This document shows positions 33,828-46,370 of a stretch of 64,000 nt of DNA, piece after piece. The stretch's first letter is position 1; each line of letters opens with the position of its first letter. Position numbers and translations under genes: made by a program. Source of the stretch: Hibiscus mutabilis. Its lineage: Eukaryota; Streptophyta; Magnoliopsida; Malvales; Malvaceae. The stretch spans positions 35,418,508 through 35,482,507 of the forward strand of contig CM033718.1 in assembly GCA_019671005.1 (NCBI GenBank), read 5' to 3'. Below the pieces are notes generated by a model. The model did no database searches. It was not told the DNA's origin and saw only the letters and a program-made list of their open reading frames with translations.

Positions 33828-35416
33828 TCATATATAGACACATCAAATAGTCCATTAAGGTTCTTAATTATACAAATCGGTTTCAACAGTTTATTTCATT
33901 GATTAGAACAGTCCCTTAGGTTCACCTAATACCTCAAAACTGTCTTAGTTTCATGCCTTATATAAGTACATATTTAACAGTCCAATTTTAACAAAACAGT
34001 CTACTAGTCTTGAAGGAACAACCCCTAAGACATATTTATGGCCACAATTCTGTTTAAAAAAAATCTCTTTAATACAAATTACAACCAAAACAGTCTAAGG
34101 TGCCTCCAATTATCTTAAAACAGCTTTATTACATGGATATACAAGCATATACACTAAATAGCCCATTAGCTATGCAAAACAGCCCACTAATCATGCAAAC
34201 AGTCCTTCATAATTGTATATGTATACAGGGCTGTCCCCAAAACACATGTTGGCACCAATATGCATAACAAACCAATCCACATGTATCCAAATATATTCAA
34301 AACTGCATTCTGTTTAAGCACGTTCAAAGCTGCACTTTTTTAAGACTGTTTTACTGGTTGTTTAACACTGTCATAATATACATCAAACTGTACATTAACT
34401 ATCTATAAGACTGCATTATTAATGTCATTTTCTCACACTTGTATTCTTTTTTACCTCTTTGATTCATTAGACACTTAAATCACAACTAGGCAGCCCTTAA
34501 CTAACATTAAAACAGTTTCTTTGAACGCAATTAGTCCCTAAACATAACAATTTTCATACAAAGTCATTTATAGATTACCTCAATCGAATGTCTATGCTTT
34601 TTATTTGTTAGGATCAATCATATTCCATACAAGTAACTTCATTTGAAATCCCAATCTTTACTGATCTTAAAACTGCCCATATTAATCTTAAGCTTGAATA
34701 ATATTTTAAATCACCTATAGAGCTGCTGCTAGGCAGACTGTGCACTGTTCAATTAAAAATTCATATATTTTAATATACAATTTGGAATTGATCACCATTC
34801 GTTGCCAAAGAAACTAGAATCATATAAGGTTCCTTATACATGAATTTTATTCTCTAAATTGATCTATAAAATTTCTAGTGATTTACTAGACTTACTGTCC
34901 AGGACAGAGTTTCTGGCATATTTCAATACCTAACCAATTTCCCTTGTTTTCTTTCAATCCAGCATGAAGTCCAAATAGACATTCGATCTAACATTAAATC
35001 AATTTCATGGTAATCACTCAATCTATTCTATGACAAGTAAACATCAATCAATATAATCCATTCAAGTTTATCTATTGCCATCACCAATGCTCGATTTCAA
35101 GACTATCTATAGGATTTACCAGTCAAATTCAAGCAAGCATGATGACATTTCACTTAATTTAACCAATTTCCATTCGGTCAATTCAGTTCAAGTTTCTGTA
35201 AAATTTCCATCTTGATAACTCTATCAAGCAAAAGATCCATTTCTTATGTCCAAATACATTCACAATCAAGTAGAAACCTAGTCATTACAAGGAACATATA
35301 ATCCTTTATCACATCAAGGGATTTCAAATAATCAAAAATTTAAACTCCTAGGTGGCACGGCAGACTTATGGAGACGCAGTGAGTCCATGATTAGTCTGAG
35401 AATCGACTAAACCATA
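33828..35416. other. Element I interior, non-coding
   Basis: No frame of note. Many AAAACAGTCC-like words and a CTGCTGCTAGGCAGACTGTGC block (near 34725) resemble the distal part of the large LTRs, so part may be LTR-derived. The last ~80 bases contain AAACTCCTAGGTGGCAC and GAGAATCGACTAAACC, shared with the 294-bp interior of Element II. Confidence 0.5.
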
Positions 35417-35430
35417 CTTTGATATCAATT
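35417..35430 (-). other. PBS-like site of Element I
   Basis: Minus strand ATTGATATCAAAGT next to the LTR end, a decayed TTGGTATCAGAG. Confidence 0.6.
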
Positions 35431-36928
35431 TGTAACGTCCTCAACCCAGCTTAGAAGAAAACCGAAATTGAACACGTTACTACAAGCAAAAACACAAGAA
35501 CACAACAAGAACTTGAGACTTTTCTTAAAGATTAAGCAAGCCTATAAAAAAAAATTCATGACTTTATAACAACCAACGATTTAATCAGAATTTCCTCAAC
35601 AAGGAACTACAAGCTCTCATTTTACTCTAGACCTGTTTACACTATCTTTTAAATTGGTATACTGATCGAAAGCTTTAAGAAAGGTAACTACATTATCATG
35701 AAACCAATGAAGATCAAGTTATCACTTTCTTTCAAACGTAGTCACTTAATTTAATCCAAACGCATACCATCCAATGTAGATATAGATTCCATGTGACTAC
35801 AATTGATTGTTTCCTCATGATCTTTATCAAGATTTACTAACTCATTTCCAAACATTCAAAGCTATTAGAATATCTAGTAATACGACCATCACCTTCAAGA
35901 GCAAACAACTATTCGAAACATTTTCTTAATTACTTACTGTCATGGATTATTCTTAAATTATACATGCCACAATAATGACCAATCATAGTAACAATCAATC
36001 TAATTCTTTATTTCCATATTGTTCTCTTAACAACATATCACGTTCATCAATCAGACTCCCAAGGAAAAGAGTTATCAAACATTTCTATACATAATCAAAA
36101 TTACCAGTTGTATTCAATGACACATTAATATAGCTTGATAGACAAGGAACTATTCGAACTCCCCATTTCAAGTTCTAACTTAACATTCGATTCTTTAACA
36201 ATCACAATTACATTTATACTTCAATCAATCGATCGAACATCATACAAACAACTATAGATATTTAGATTAATCAAATCGTTAGTTCCTATAAACATTCATT
36301 TTCTACTTCAAATCGTTTAACATACAAGTCATTTACCATCTAAGCTTTACACATTAAAAACAGTCCACTTAATCATGTATTAACACAAAACTGTCTTTAA
36401 GACTCTTCTTACAAATCAACCATTCAAAATCGCACATTCAATCATGGATATTTATGTAGCCATTTGGTTCATTTAAACAATTTATGCATTCCTTAACTAT
36501 ACAAGGATATACCAAAATTCTCAATTTATTAATTACATGCCAACGTGGTTTAACTAACTTCATAAGTAATACAAGGTGCCACCATCCTAGGAGTAAAATA
36601 CAATTGAATCACTTAATTCAACTAAAACTGTGAGAGTGACATGCAATACTTGACTTCAGCCAAAACACGGACTTTAAACAACTTGCAATGCATGATTATG
36701 AATGCATTAGGCTTATATAGCCTAAGTGAGGTAGTAACAACAAAATGGATAACAAGCATAACATTCAAGATATTTAGTAGACTTCATAGGAATTCAAGTG
36801 TATGGTTAAGTTAAAGTTTTGGTAACTAAAACGTTAATATCGATTATTTTTGAAAACTTATTCCGAGCTTAAGGTTTTTCATACATTGCTTGAAGGTTTC
36901 TCTTCATGAATTGGGTTTAGCTTGCTTT

Positions 36929-36980
36929 CTTGCTCACCAAGAGCTTTATCAATTCCAGGCTCACCAAGAGCTTTAACGAG
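36929..36980. repeat. 28-bp-type repeat, two units
   Basis: Two units around CTCACCAAGAGCTTTA, homologous in position to 22875-22958. Confidence 0.7.
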
Positions 36981-38923
36981 TACTTTCGGGATTCCTTTAG
37001 AATTCTTATTAAATTTCTCATTAGATTCATGTCTTTTACTTGTTTTCCTTGGATCACAATTCATGAGGAATAACATTGGTCTGAGTTTAACCGTATAGGT
37101 CCAGGCGATACTTGGCCCAAAGCACCTAGCAATGGCTAATATCGAAAACATTTTCATATAAATGGGGCGTCCCCCGAGCCGTCGCTCAAGAACTGTAGTC
37201 CCAGGCAGACCAAGTATTACACTCAAATATCCAAGGACTTCCATTGAAAGGGCAACTTAGATATCTTATCTCATTTGAGACAGTTGGAGTGTTTCTTATT
37301 GTACAAGTAAGTTTGTTAGTTACTTGTTGAATGGCTTAAATAAGATTTGAGCCTTAATTCTTTTACTTGTGCGTTTATAACTTATAACATTATGAGCACA
37401 TTTATCTTTCAGCTTATGACATACTTTCGATCAATGTTTAGCTCAAAACATCAATGTCAGTATACCATTGTCACATAACAAGCATAGCATAACAATACAA
37501 TGTGTATATATAATGCAAACATAACATAACCAACCAGGCATACCATATATGCTATGATATGAATGTAAATTCCATCCCCAATGTTCTACTTGAGCTTATG
37601 CAAGATGTACTTCAATAAAACAAGTATTTAAACAACAAAGATTAGGGTGACACCTTGTCGTCCCCAATTGCATTCTACAGTCACCTCTTATCCCGACATT
37701 ACGGGATACTTGAGTCCACAATCCTATCATTCTTTCCAATCACTTCCAATTCCTAGCTTTCCTTATAACGTGAATACCTCAAAACAAATAGCAACTTATT
37801 ATAATCTCTCCAATTTAATCATCTTATAAACAGTCCCTATACAAGTCTATATATATTCAAAACAATCCAATTTCAAGTATGTAAACACATAGATGTACAA
37901 AACAGATTTTAACATGTATTTATAATTAAGCATATCAGCTCAAATTCATATCTACATAGGTCTATCCCTTGTATATTCGATCCATAACACACAATCAAAA
38001 CTGCATTCTCATAACATACAAACATATAGCTCCAAAATAGCCCTCATTCGTTTCTATTTACAATTTTATGATTACACAATCAGTCCAAATATCCCAAAAA
38101 TAGATTCTAGCATTTCAAGCAATCTTTCCCTTGTTTTTATTAGACTAATTCAGCCTATAATATTTACCTACATTCAAAACTAACCACTTAAATTTCCAGT
38201 TTACTAGAACAACCCTTAATTAGTATTCAAAATAATTTAATTACTTCACAATTAGTCCATAGTTTAGGTTGCAAAACTGCCTACTTTAAGCTTATCGATA
38301 ATTGCACTATTTCACATATAAAACTACACTGGTTTACTAAACAAAACTGCACTGTACTTCACTCACAAAACTGCATGTTTCTTTTTAACCAAAACTGCAT
38401 TTCTGCATTGATTTCTTATAAAAACTACATTGTTTCTTCATTCACAAAACTGCATTTCTGTCTAGTTTTTAGACTACCAAATTGCACAGTTTTAAGACAG
38501 CATTCAGTACAGTTTAAGATAACAAAACTGCTCAATTTTAAGTCACCATTCTGCATTCAGTGTAGCTTCTAAAATTGCACTTATTTAACGTAACAAACAG
38601 TACACTCTTTAACTCCAATTCTGCACAGTTTTAATCTATAAAACTGCACTGTTTTAACTACATTTCTGCACTAGTTTCATTCATAGTCAAGACTGGACTG
38701 TGTTATACTTATAAAACTGCACTTTCATATATTTAAATCTGCACAGTTTTGACCTTATTTTTATACAACCTTAAGACACTGTTTTGCTTGTAATTATACA
38801 CAGTTTTGTGATCTCACATGTATACACTTCTTTATTCAAAACAGTCCTCTCAAATCTTCAATTATGCATAACAGTTCAATTCACAAACATATTCATACTC
38901 AAATTAGTCCACGTTCAAGCGTA

Positions 38924-38947
38924 TACACACACACACACATATACACT
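38924..38947. repeat. (AC)n microsatellite
   Basis: Partner of 28972-29000, different length. Confidence 0.85.
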
Positions 38948-40220
38948 CAATCAACTCATAACATATTTATATAATAAATTTCCATTACCAACAAGCAAAT
39001 GACCAATCCTCCGCCCAAAACACATATCATTCTTAGATAATCAACTCCTAATTAAATTTCCAACAATTTTCTACCATTGTGGATCTAATCTGGATTCTTT
39101 TAGTGATCAAATGATTAAAAACAGTCTCCTTATAGGATATTTAACATTTAATAGACTTCTAACAAGCCAAACAACAAGAATTTCGAATTAATCTTATTAA
39201 CTCATTACCACCACTTTTATGCCCTGTTTTTTTAAGCTAATGGTTGTGATTTAATTCAAGTTTGTCTAAGTTTCAAAACATAATACTTAACAGGACTATT
39301 CATTAAACAAATTCAAGTGCTCTAATTAGCTTCAATCACATGATTTCATAGAATTATCATAGAACCTGAATTCCCAAATTCAATTTATCATAAACAATTT
39401 AGATCACAACTAAAGAGCATTCGACTCTCTCTCTAAATCAACCCCTCAAATTCCTAAGTTCACAAAATCAAACATCATAGAAGGCTTCAATTGAGATATT
39501 CGAAGTTATCAAAACATAATCACATAGAATTGTACTCACAAGCATTTTAACTATCCAATTTCACAATCAAAACTCTCTATCTAAAAGCTACAATTGAAAT
39601 TTCTCAATATTCTATTACATGGAATCCAATCACAAATCCAAATTAAGAAGGGTAGCTAAGTTACTTACTTTCAATTACACCAACATGCAAGCACAACTAA
39701 GCTACCGAGCTCTTCAATGCTTCAAACACTATTATTTTCCCAATTCTATTTCTCTCACTAGTTCTTAATTCTCGGTTAAATGAGGATGAAGATCAAAAGA
39801 GAGAGGTGAAGAAGAATGATGTTTTTGCTATCCTCTTCCCCACCAAATGGCCGAATCTCTCTATCTCATTAACACATGTTTTAATTCTCAATTGGCATGA
39901 GGGTTAAACCTTGGATTTTTCATAGATTAACATGCAATCTCTCATTTATCACAAAGTCACATTTTAGTCATTCTACAAAAGCCACTCACTTTCGTTCATA
40001 TTCCAAATAGGCCCTAAACTTATTTCATTCCATTTTAAATTATACTAATTTAAGTTACTTTGTATAATGGTAACATTTGAATTATTTTATATACTAATTT
40101 AACTCAGAGAGGACCTGATATCGACCCCTTTAAAATTCATATAAGTTTATTTTATCACAAAGGACTATTTTAAATACAATAATTACTAAATACGGTTGAC
40201 CCGGTTTTAGGGGTATTACA

Positions 40221-40465
40221 GTCATCCTCATTAAATTACAAGTGTGCAAGTCACTTATTTTATGCTTGATTTGCATGCAAAACTTGAATGTTTAATCTTT
40301 CCTAATTTAATCCCCTTTTTGAAAAGGCTCTCCAGAATTCTATTGTTCTCAATTTGACCCTTACAATATTTGATGAGCCTAATAAATATTAGCTATATTG
40401 AAATTAATTGATACAGATTATATATATATATATATATGTCTAAGCTATTATTTTGGGATATTACA
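40221..40465 (-). repeat. Element II 3' LTR, last segment
   Basis: Resumes after Element I and ends TTTTGGGATATTACA directly before a PPT. Contains an (AT)n run at 40418-40437. The 5' LTR copy of Element II is cut before this segment, so it has no partner to compare in the window. Confidence 0.65.
40418..40437. repeat. (AT)n microsatellite
   Basis: About ten AT units. Confidence 0.88.
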
Positions 40466-40759
40466 ATTCCCCCCTCTTTAAAAGAAATTCGTCCTCGAAT
40501 TTCTCTCAATCTAAGAATTTAATAGTACAATTCTATTACAGGACTTGTACTAACACAAATAATAGATTTTAATTCATGAAATCAAATCTCAGAATATTTT
40601 AAATAATCTGACTTCATACAGAAGAAACAGGTCGAGTTTAATTGCAAGTTACTACACAGAACAAGATTTAAACTCCTAGGTGGCACATGCAGAATACAGA
40701 TATATAATTTTCTTTTGTTTAGTCCGAGAATCGACTAAACCTAAGTTCTGATACCAAAT
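40466..40759 (-). other. Complete 294-bp interior of Element II
   Basis: Minus strand: PBS TTGGTATCAGAA (40758-40747), a GTCGATTCTCGGACTAAAC and GTGCCACCTAGGAG block, then A+T-rich filler, then GAGGACGAATTTC and TTTAAAGAGGGGGGAAT (about 40495-40466), the PPT before the 3' LTR. It has both priming sites and nothing that codes. The same end blocks flank the interior of Element I and of Element III. Confidence 0.8.
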
Positions 40760-42457
40760 TGTAACACCCTAAAGACGGCTTAGTAGTAAACCGAGCCTAG
40801 AGTGCTAAAAGCAAACACATATAACTAATTTACCTTACAAGTTAAAGTTCGATATACCCAAAAGGGGTAAATTGTTGTCACTAGACAACTTATACATTGC
40901 TGCTGAAGACACAAATTAAAGTTCAAATGTTTAGATTAAAATTTTGTAAACAAAGATGAGACATGATCACAAAATTTTCTTAAGCTAAAGGTTACTCATT
41001 TCACTTAATAACCTCTTATTACCATTAAATCTTCTTAATGCTATCAATCTTAGATTCCGCTTGAGTTCTGAATAACAAAATCGAGATATAGCATATACAT
41101 ATTTCTTCAATTATTCTTAACCATCTAATATCCACATGGCATAATTATTATCTCATTTTATGCTAAAGAAATTCATTTGACAATTAAACATGTTATGATC
41201 ATGTATTCATATGATATTTTTCAATATGTTCGAAGAGACTCTTTTCATACATGGAGAAAGACCAAATTCCACAAACAGTTAACTAAACATCAATACAGAT
41301 TATCCCAGGCTACATCTAACTATGTGATTATCATGTTGACAAAGCCTACACATTAAGATCATTCGAATATTGTGCTCATACCTTGTTCACAAGCTACCCA
41401 TCGAATTCCAAAATAATCCATATGAAAACTTGTCATCATAGACAATACAAGGCAAAACATATATCTTACGATTAAACCACCTAGTCATTTTCATGATATT
41501 AAGAGGCATACGAACGACTCATTAAAATTATCCAACATCGGTAAACATCAAGGTTGCCATTAATGATCAAACATGTTTTTAATTAGACATTCTCGAAACT
41601 CAATTATATATGAAGCATATCCAACATCCTAACTAACATCACAAAAGGTAGCTTAGCCGATAAGTAATTAGCCATACATTGATCTCATATATTTTGTACT
41701 ATAAATAACTATTCTATAAGCAAACTAACATAACATACTTATCTAGAATCCATTCGAATAACATGCTGGTCCAGTTACTCAACAAGAGCATTCCGAACCA
41801 CCATAATTTTCAACATATAGATTATGCAATTCGTAAGTTTATCACGCCTTAATTTAAGCCACTATAATTTGATAAACATGTAGATAACACAATCTGATTT
41901 CATTTTGAACTTGCTATCAAACTTAATCCACAAGCAACTATTTTATTAACATAATTACAAAGTCACATGCCCATCAAACAAGTTCCCAAAGAATATAATT
42001 GATTATTAACGAAAGCACAAGTTGCTTATGAACTTAAATACATATATATGTAACCAAAGAAGACAATCAAATATATCGTGCTCAATTCATTACACATATG
42101 CCACCATCTAGGAGTTTATGGACCAAAAGCTACAATACTATGTACAACAACTCAGGAATATCAACATGCAACCTTAAAAAATAAGACCGAACACAAAGCT
42201 TCTCAAATCCTGAAATGCATGACAATGAGTGCATTAGGCTTTTATAGCCTAAGTGAGGTAGTGATGGCAAGGTAACAACAATAATGTTCATGATCTTTAA
42301 ATGGAAACCAAGTAATTCAAGTATGTAATTACACAAGAATTTTCTTACATTTTAAGTTAGCTTTAACAGGACTTGTTTATTAGAAGCTTATTTAGAGTTT
42401 ATGATCTTTCACGTTTATTGAAATTACTTTCAAGGATTAAACTTAGTTTCATTTTCA

Positions 42458-42541
42458 TGCTCACCAAGAGCCTTATCGAGGTTTATGCTCACCAAGAGCC
42501 TTATCACAGTTCACGCTCACCAAGAGCCTTAGCAAATATCA
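42458..42541. repeat. 28-bp minisatellite, three units
   Basis: Partner of 22875-22958, three exact-length units. Confidence 0.85.
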
Positions 42542-42812
42542 TAGCACATTCAATATTCTTTTAGTACCCTTATTTGATTCTTCATAAAGTTCATGTCTTT
42601 TAAAAGTTTTCCTTGGATCACATTTGGTCATGAATAACATTGGTCCGTGTTTGACCATATAGGTCCATAATACACATAGCACAAAGCACATAGCAACTGC
42701 TAGTGGCTGAACATAGCAATCCTAGACTACTCACTATCCGACCAAACTGTCGCCAATCTTTGTACATCTCCCTCATTACCTCCTACTATCGCCAATATAT
42801 CACATATAATAA

Positions 42813-42850
42813 GGGGCGTCCCCCGAGCCGTAGCTCATGGACCGTAGTCC
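42813..42850. repeat. Three adjacent short dyads, two with CGTA loop
   Basis: GGGG-cgt-CCCC, GAGC-cgta-GCTC and GGAC-cgta-GTCC follow one another within 38 bases, all perfect. Homologous places: near 23231-23270 and 37164-37205, with partial decay. Confidence 0.85.
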
Positions 42851-44659
42851 CAAAGTATACCATGTATTATGCCAAAGTGTCCAAGGGCTTCCATTGAGGC
42901 AACTTATAAATCTTATGTTTTAAGTTTAATAGAGGTTTCTTATGATACAAGTAACCTTACTTATTTTGTATTTTCAATTATTTTTAGTACAAGTTGAGCT
43001 TATTGCACTTGAAGACTTTAGAATTCAGGGATTTATCATTTTGATAATCCATCTTTTATAAGAATCTCGTAATCTTATTGGGCAGTAGTCAGTTTCAAGC
43101 TTTGTAGCAAAGTATACACATCATCCATTACAATCATAACATAGCAAGGCAAGGAATACTTATATAATGCATACATAACTAAAATGTTTATCAAAGATGT
43201 CATGCTATGAATGCTCTCACATGTTATGCTCTATGTGAGCCATATGCTTATGCTTGTAATGTATCATAACATATCATGGAACAAGGTTTGAAATAACACC
43301 ATGTCACCCGAACCAAAAACAACTACACTCACCTCTTATCTCGAAGTTATGTGATACCTGAACCACAATCACATCCCTCGTTTTCCAACTCACTTTCTTT
43401 CCAAGTCTTCCTCAATTAGGGTGTACCTCAAACAATTAACACATCATTAAAACCTATTCCATACATTCATTAGAGATGACTAGGGTCATCGAGATTATAG
43501 GCTAAACTACATTAACTAAGCCTCCTATCCTTTAATCATACAAGATACAAATCGTTTCTTATCATCCTTCACTAATCGAGATTATTCTTTGCTATCCAAG
43601 CAATTCAACTACACATAACAATTTTGTAGCAGCACTCAAAACATATATATAATTCAAACTGTCCATTTAACTTATATACATCATTTAAAATCGCCGAAAC
43701 AATCCCTAAATGTTCATATTTAGCCAAAACAGTCCATTATAACTGTGTACATACTATTGACATCAAAACAAGTCCTTAAGACACATGTATACCCAATTAT
43801 ACTTTCATGATTAGCTTCTACTCCATTTTCATATATTTTAACAATCCATATACATGATTAAATTCAATCAAACAGCCCTGGTTTCACATGCATTCATGTA
43901 GGTAATCAAAATAGTCCATGTACACATTTACATATAATTGAACAACCTTTAATTTATAGGCATACAATTAAACATGCTTAAAACAGTCCACAACATTTAT
44001 GAGCATCAAAAACAGCACTTATTTCATAAATATACAGTCATGCGTATATAAAACTGTCCAATGAGAATTATTTTCAACAAAATAAGTTTCATTCACATAT
44101 GCACGCATACTCATATACTCAAAACAGTCTTTAAATCATTTGTATATAGATCAAACATCTCAATTACTGCCTATACATGTTCACAAGTATTAAACAATTT
44201 CTAATTACACTCATGTTATGGAAAAAACAGAGTTGCAGCAAGTTCAGTCCGTTAAAGGTTCATATTATCAAGGATAATTACTTCTGAGGTATTGCAAGAC
44301 AAGAAATCCTAGTGAAAATGAGCAAAGATGATAGTTGAATTCAAGAATGGGGAAATGCTACAAAGAGCATTACAGAAGAACATGTTTTATTCCAGTGAAT
44401 AGGGTCTACAAGCTGGAACAACAAAAGTGATGATCTCTTTTGAAACCATGAAAAAGAATAATGTCAAAGAAGCTTAATAAAGATATAGCATGAATGGCTT
44501 TACAAGAAAGGAGTTATCCCTAGTACCCGAGATTCGGAGAAGTGAAACATGGCAAGGGAAGGTTTTATGTGTTGAGCTCCTGAAAAGGCAAGTATGAATT
44601 CCATCATTATTGAAATTAGCTTTATTTGGAACAAAGGAAAAAACATTGTAAAGAAAGAA

Positions 44660-44850
44660 GAAAAGAAAGAAATAAGGTGAAAACCCGAAAGAGAACCTCA
44701 AGAAAAAAAGTACAAGAAAAAAATGAGGTGAAAACCTGAAAGGGCGCCTTGAGAAAAAGAGAAAAGAAGAAAAAACATAAAGTGAATACCCAAAATGACG
44801 CTTTGAGAAAAGCAATCTAAAGTGAAAACCTAAAAGGACACTTTAGAGCA
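44660..44850. repeat. ~50-58 bp degenerate repeat, about four units
   Basis: GGTGAAAACCCGAAAG and close variants recur near 44676, 44726, 44779 and 44820, each followed by a GGCGCCTTGAGA-like word. Confidence 0.75.
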
Positions 44851-45075
44851 AAAGATACAAAGATCCCGAAGATTGAACCTGAGTGTGAGATGGGTTACTT
44901 TGGCAGTAGAAAGAGTTTTTGAAAAATGAAGCAAAGAAATTTTGAGCTTCCCAGAAGATGAAAGCTCAACCAAGTTGTCCTTAATTATCATAATCCATAC
45001 ATCATACATAGTTTGGAATCCATAAGATAGAAGCATGCTAACTCATACATTCAAGTGGATCTTAGTAAATATTTT

Positions 45076-45300
45076 CTGATTGTTTGCATAAGACAGAAGG
45101 TGCATTACAATCCTAAAACCTTCGGGTCAACAGTAAGGCCTTCTAGCATGATGTTAAGTCCTTCGGGCCATTACCTTCGGGAGTGATGAGAACATTTGAT
45201 TGTCTACGCAAGATAGAAAGTGCAGTATAATTATAAATCCTTCAGGTCATCACTAAGTCCTTCAGGTATGATCTCGAGACCGATACCTCTAAAAGTGATT
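45076..45300. repeat. ~121-bp degenerate duplication
   Basis: GATTGTTTGCATAAGACAGA (45079) and GATTGTCTACGCAAGATAGA (45200) open two similar units, both rich in CCTTCGGGTCA/CCTTCAGGTCA words. Confidence 0.72.
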
Positions 45301-45837
45301 AGAACTTTTTGGATGGCGTCACAATAAGACAGTGGGGGCATGGTATCGAAAAATATTTTAACCTTTTAAACCACCAGTTTCAAGGAAAAGAAGGAAGTTC
45401 AGGTTACAAAGTTTGAAAGCAAGATAGATCAACTCCGGGCTCAAATGAGGAGGATCCATTATTTAATTGGTCAAAAGTTTCAGTGTCTCTCGTTGAAGCA
45501 CTTAGTTCTTTAATGATTTACTCAACTTGTACATTTGCTTTACAATCAATATTGAAAGATTAATGATAGATTTGACTTTTGTAGCTCGCATATGTTTCAA
45601 GCATAAAAAGAGATTAATCAACAGAGAAAGAGAAACAAAATATCTCATGTGAGCTTGAGATTAAAAGATCGAGATGCCTTAGGCAGAAAAGTAGAGACTC
45701 TAAAGATCTCAGTGCTTCAAGCTAAAAATTGAGGATGTATCATATTACTTCAGGAATAACTCTTATTAATTGATGAGACTTCTTTTCGTAGGTCCAGTTT
45801 TCCTAGAGAATGAGGTGAATCAGCATTCCTAACAAAG

Positions 45838-46370
45838 AATGAAAAGCTCCTAATAAGAAGAGTTTGCCCAGCGAAGACAGAGGTCCTAATAAGAAGAGTT
45901 CACCCAACAAAGACAGGGTTCCTAATATGAAAAGTTCACCCAGCAAAAACATAGTTCCTAATAAGAAGAGTTCGCGCAGCAAAGATAGAGCTTCTAATGT
46001 GAAGAGTTCACCCAACAAAGAATCTAGAGCTCCTAATGTGAAGAGTTTGCCCAACAAAGAATCCAAAGCTCCTAATCAAAAGAGTTCGTCAAGAATAGAA
46101 TACAAAGCTCCTAATGTGAAGTGTTCACCCAATAAAGAATCCAGAGCTCCTAATAAGAAGAGTTCGTCAAGCAAAGAATTCAAAACTCCCAATAAGAATA
46201 GTTTGTCAAGAAAAGAATACAGAGCCCTAATGAGAAGAGTTTGTAAAGTAAAGAATCCAAAGCTCTTAATAAGAAGAGTTTGTCCAGCAAAGAATGAAGA
46301 ATTCATAATAGAAAGAGTTTGCCCCTCAAAGAATGAGAAGTTCCTAATAAGAAGAGCTTACTTATTCAAT
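45838..46370. repeat. 36/39-bp minisatellite, about 14 units
   Basis: Units built on CTCCTAATAAGAAGAGTT-C/TG-CC-AGCAAAGA. The first units are 36 bp, later ones 39 bp with an added ATC/TCC triplet, and degenerate copies follow to about 46620. Because both lengths are multiples of three, a frame of 178 codons (45864-46400) stays open and reads as a KSS-NKES-APN repeat. I regard this as a by-product, not a gene. Confidence 0.9.

Larger units (their letters stand above)
28353..40220 (-). mobile_element. Element I: second large-LTR element, nested in Element II
   Basis: Minus strand. The 5' LTR 35431-40220 (4790 bp; TGTAACGTCC to GGGGTATTACA) has a PBS-like site at its inner edge. Its 3' partner survives only as 28353-30274, which matches 38298-40220 very closely; the far 2.9 kb is missing. 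The interior is 30275-35430 but includes solo LTR B (30362-33822), leaving about 1.7 kb without any coding region. On the right, Element II's LTR end (40221-40465) resumes, so Element I sits inside that LTR; the left junction at 28350/28353 was altered by a deletion or recombination, so no TSD can be checked. Confidence 0.7.
35431..40220 (-). repeat. Element I 5' LTR (4790 bp)
   Basis: TGTAACGTCC to GGGGTATTACA. The first 2.87 kb are clearly related to, but well diverged from, Element II LTRs. Shared landmarks: TTAGGCT-tatat-AGCCTAA (36707-36725), the 28-bp repeat near 36930, GGGG-cgt-CCCC near 37164 with GAGC-cgtc-GCTC beside it, and TATCCCG-acatta-CGGGATA (37689-37708). The last 1.92 kb match 28353-30274. 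Confidence 0.82.
21180..44214 (-). mobile_element. Element II: large-LTR element with 294-bp interior
   Basis: Minus-strand element. Its 3' LTR starts at 21180 (TGTAACATCC), is interrupted by a solo LTR and by Element I, and ends at 40465 (GGGATATTACA). The PPT is at 40466-40482, the interior at 40466-40759, the PBS at 40747-40758, and the 5' LTR starts at 40760 (TGTAACACCC). The 5' LTR runs to about 44214, where it is cut without its GGGATATTACA end, and Tat/Ogre 3' sequence resumes. LTR halves 21180-23363 and 40760-42940 are nearly identical by eye, so this insertion is young relative to its host. There is no coding capacity: it must have depended on another element's proteins. Confidence 0.75.
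40760..44214 (-). repeat. Element II 5' LTR (right end missing)
   Basis: TGTAACACCC start. Collinear with 21180-23358 and 27902-28350, and uninterrupted at the CTTAT site (about 42925). Sequence beyond 43394 is LTR-like (AAAACAGTCC words) but lacks the terminal GATATTACA; the join to Tat/Ogre sequence near 44214 is approximate. Confidence 0.75.

Noticed and set aside
36879..37244. 121-codon frame (-) in Element I's 5' LTR, on the element's sense strand
   Set aside because: The equivalent positions in the Element II LTR copies are full of stops and the C-terminal part is the translated 28-bp repeat, so it is unlikely to be a gene.
44474..44815. 113-codon frame (-) rich in Phe/Ser
   Set aside because: Antisense reading of the purine-rich Tat/Ogre repeat; low complexity only.
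45330..45343. CAGTGGGGGCATGG as the true PPT-3' LTR junction of the Tat/Ogre element
   Set aside because: Downstream sequence does not match the 5' LTR; the LTR pair clearly starts at 46718. It may be a relic of an older junction.
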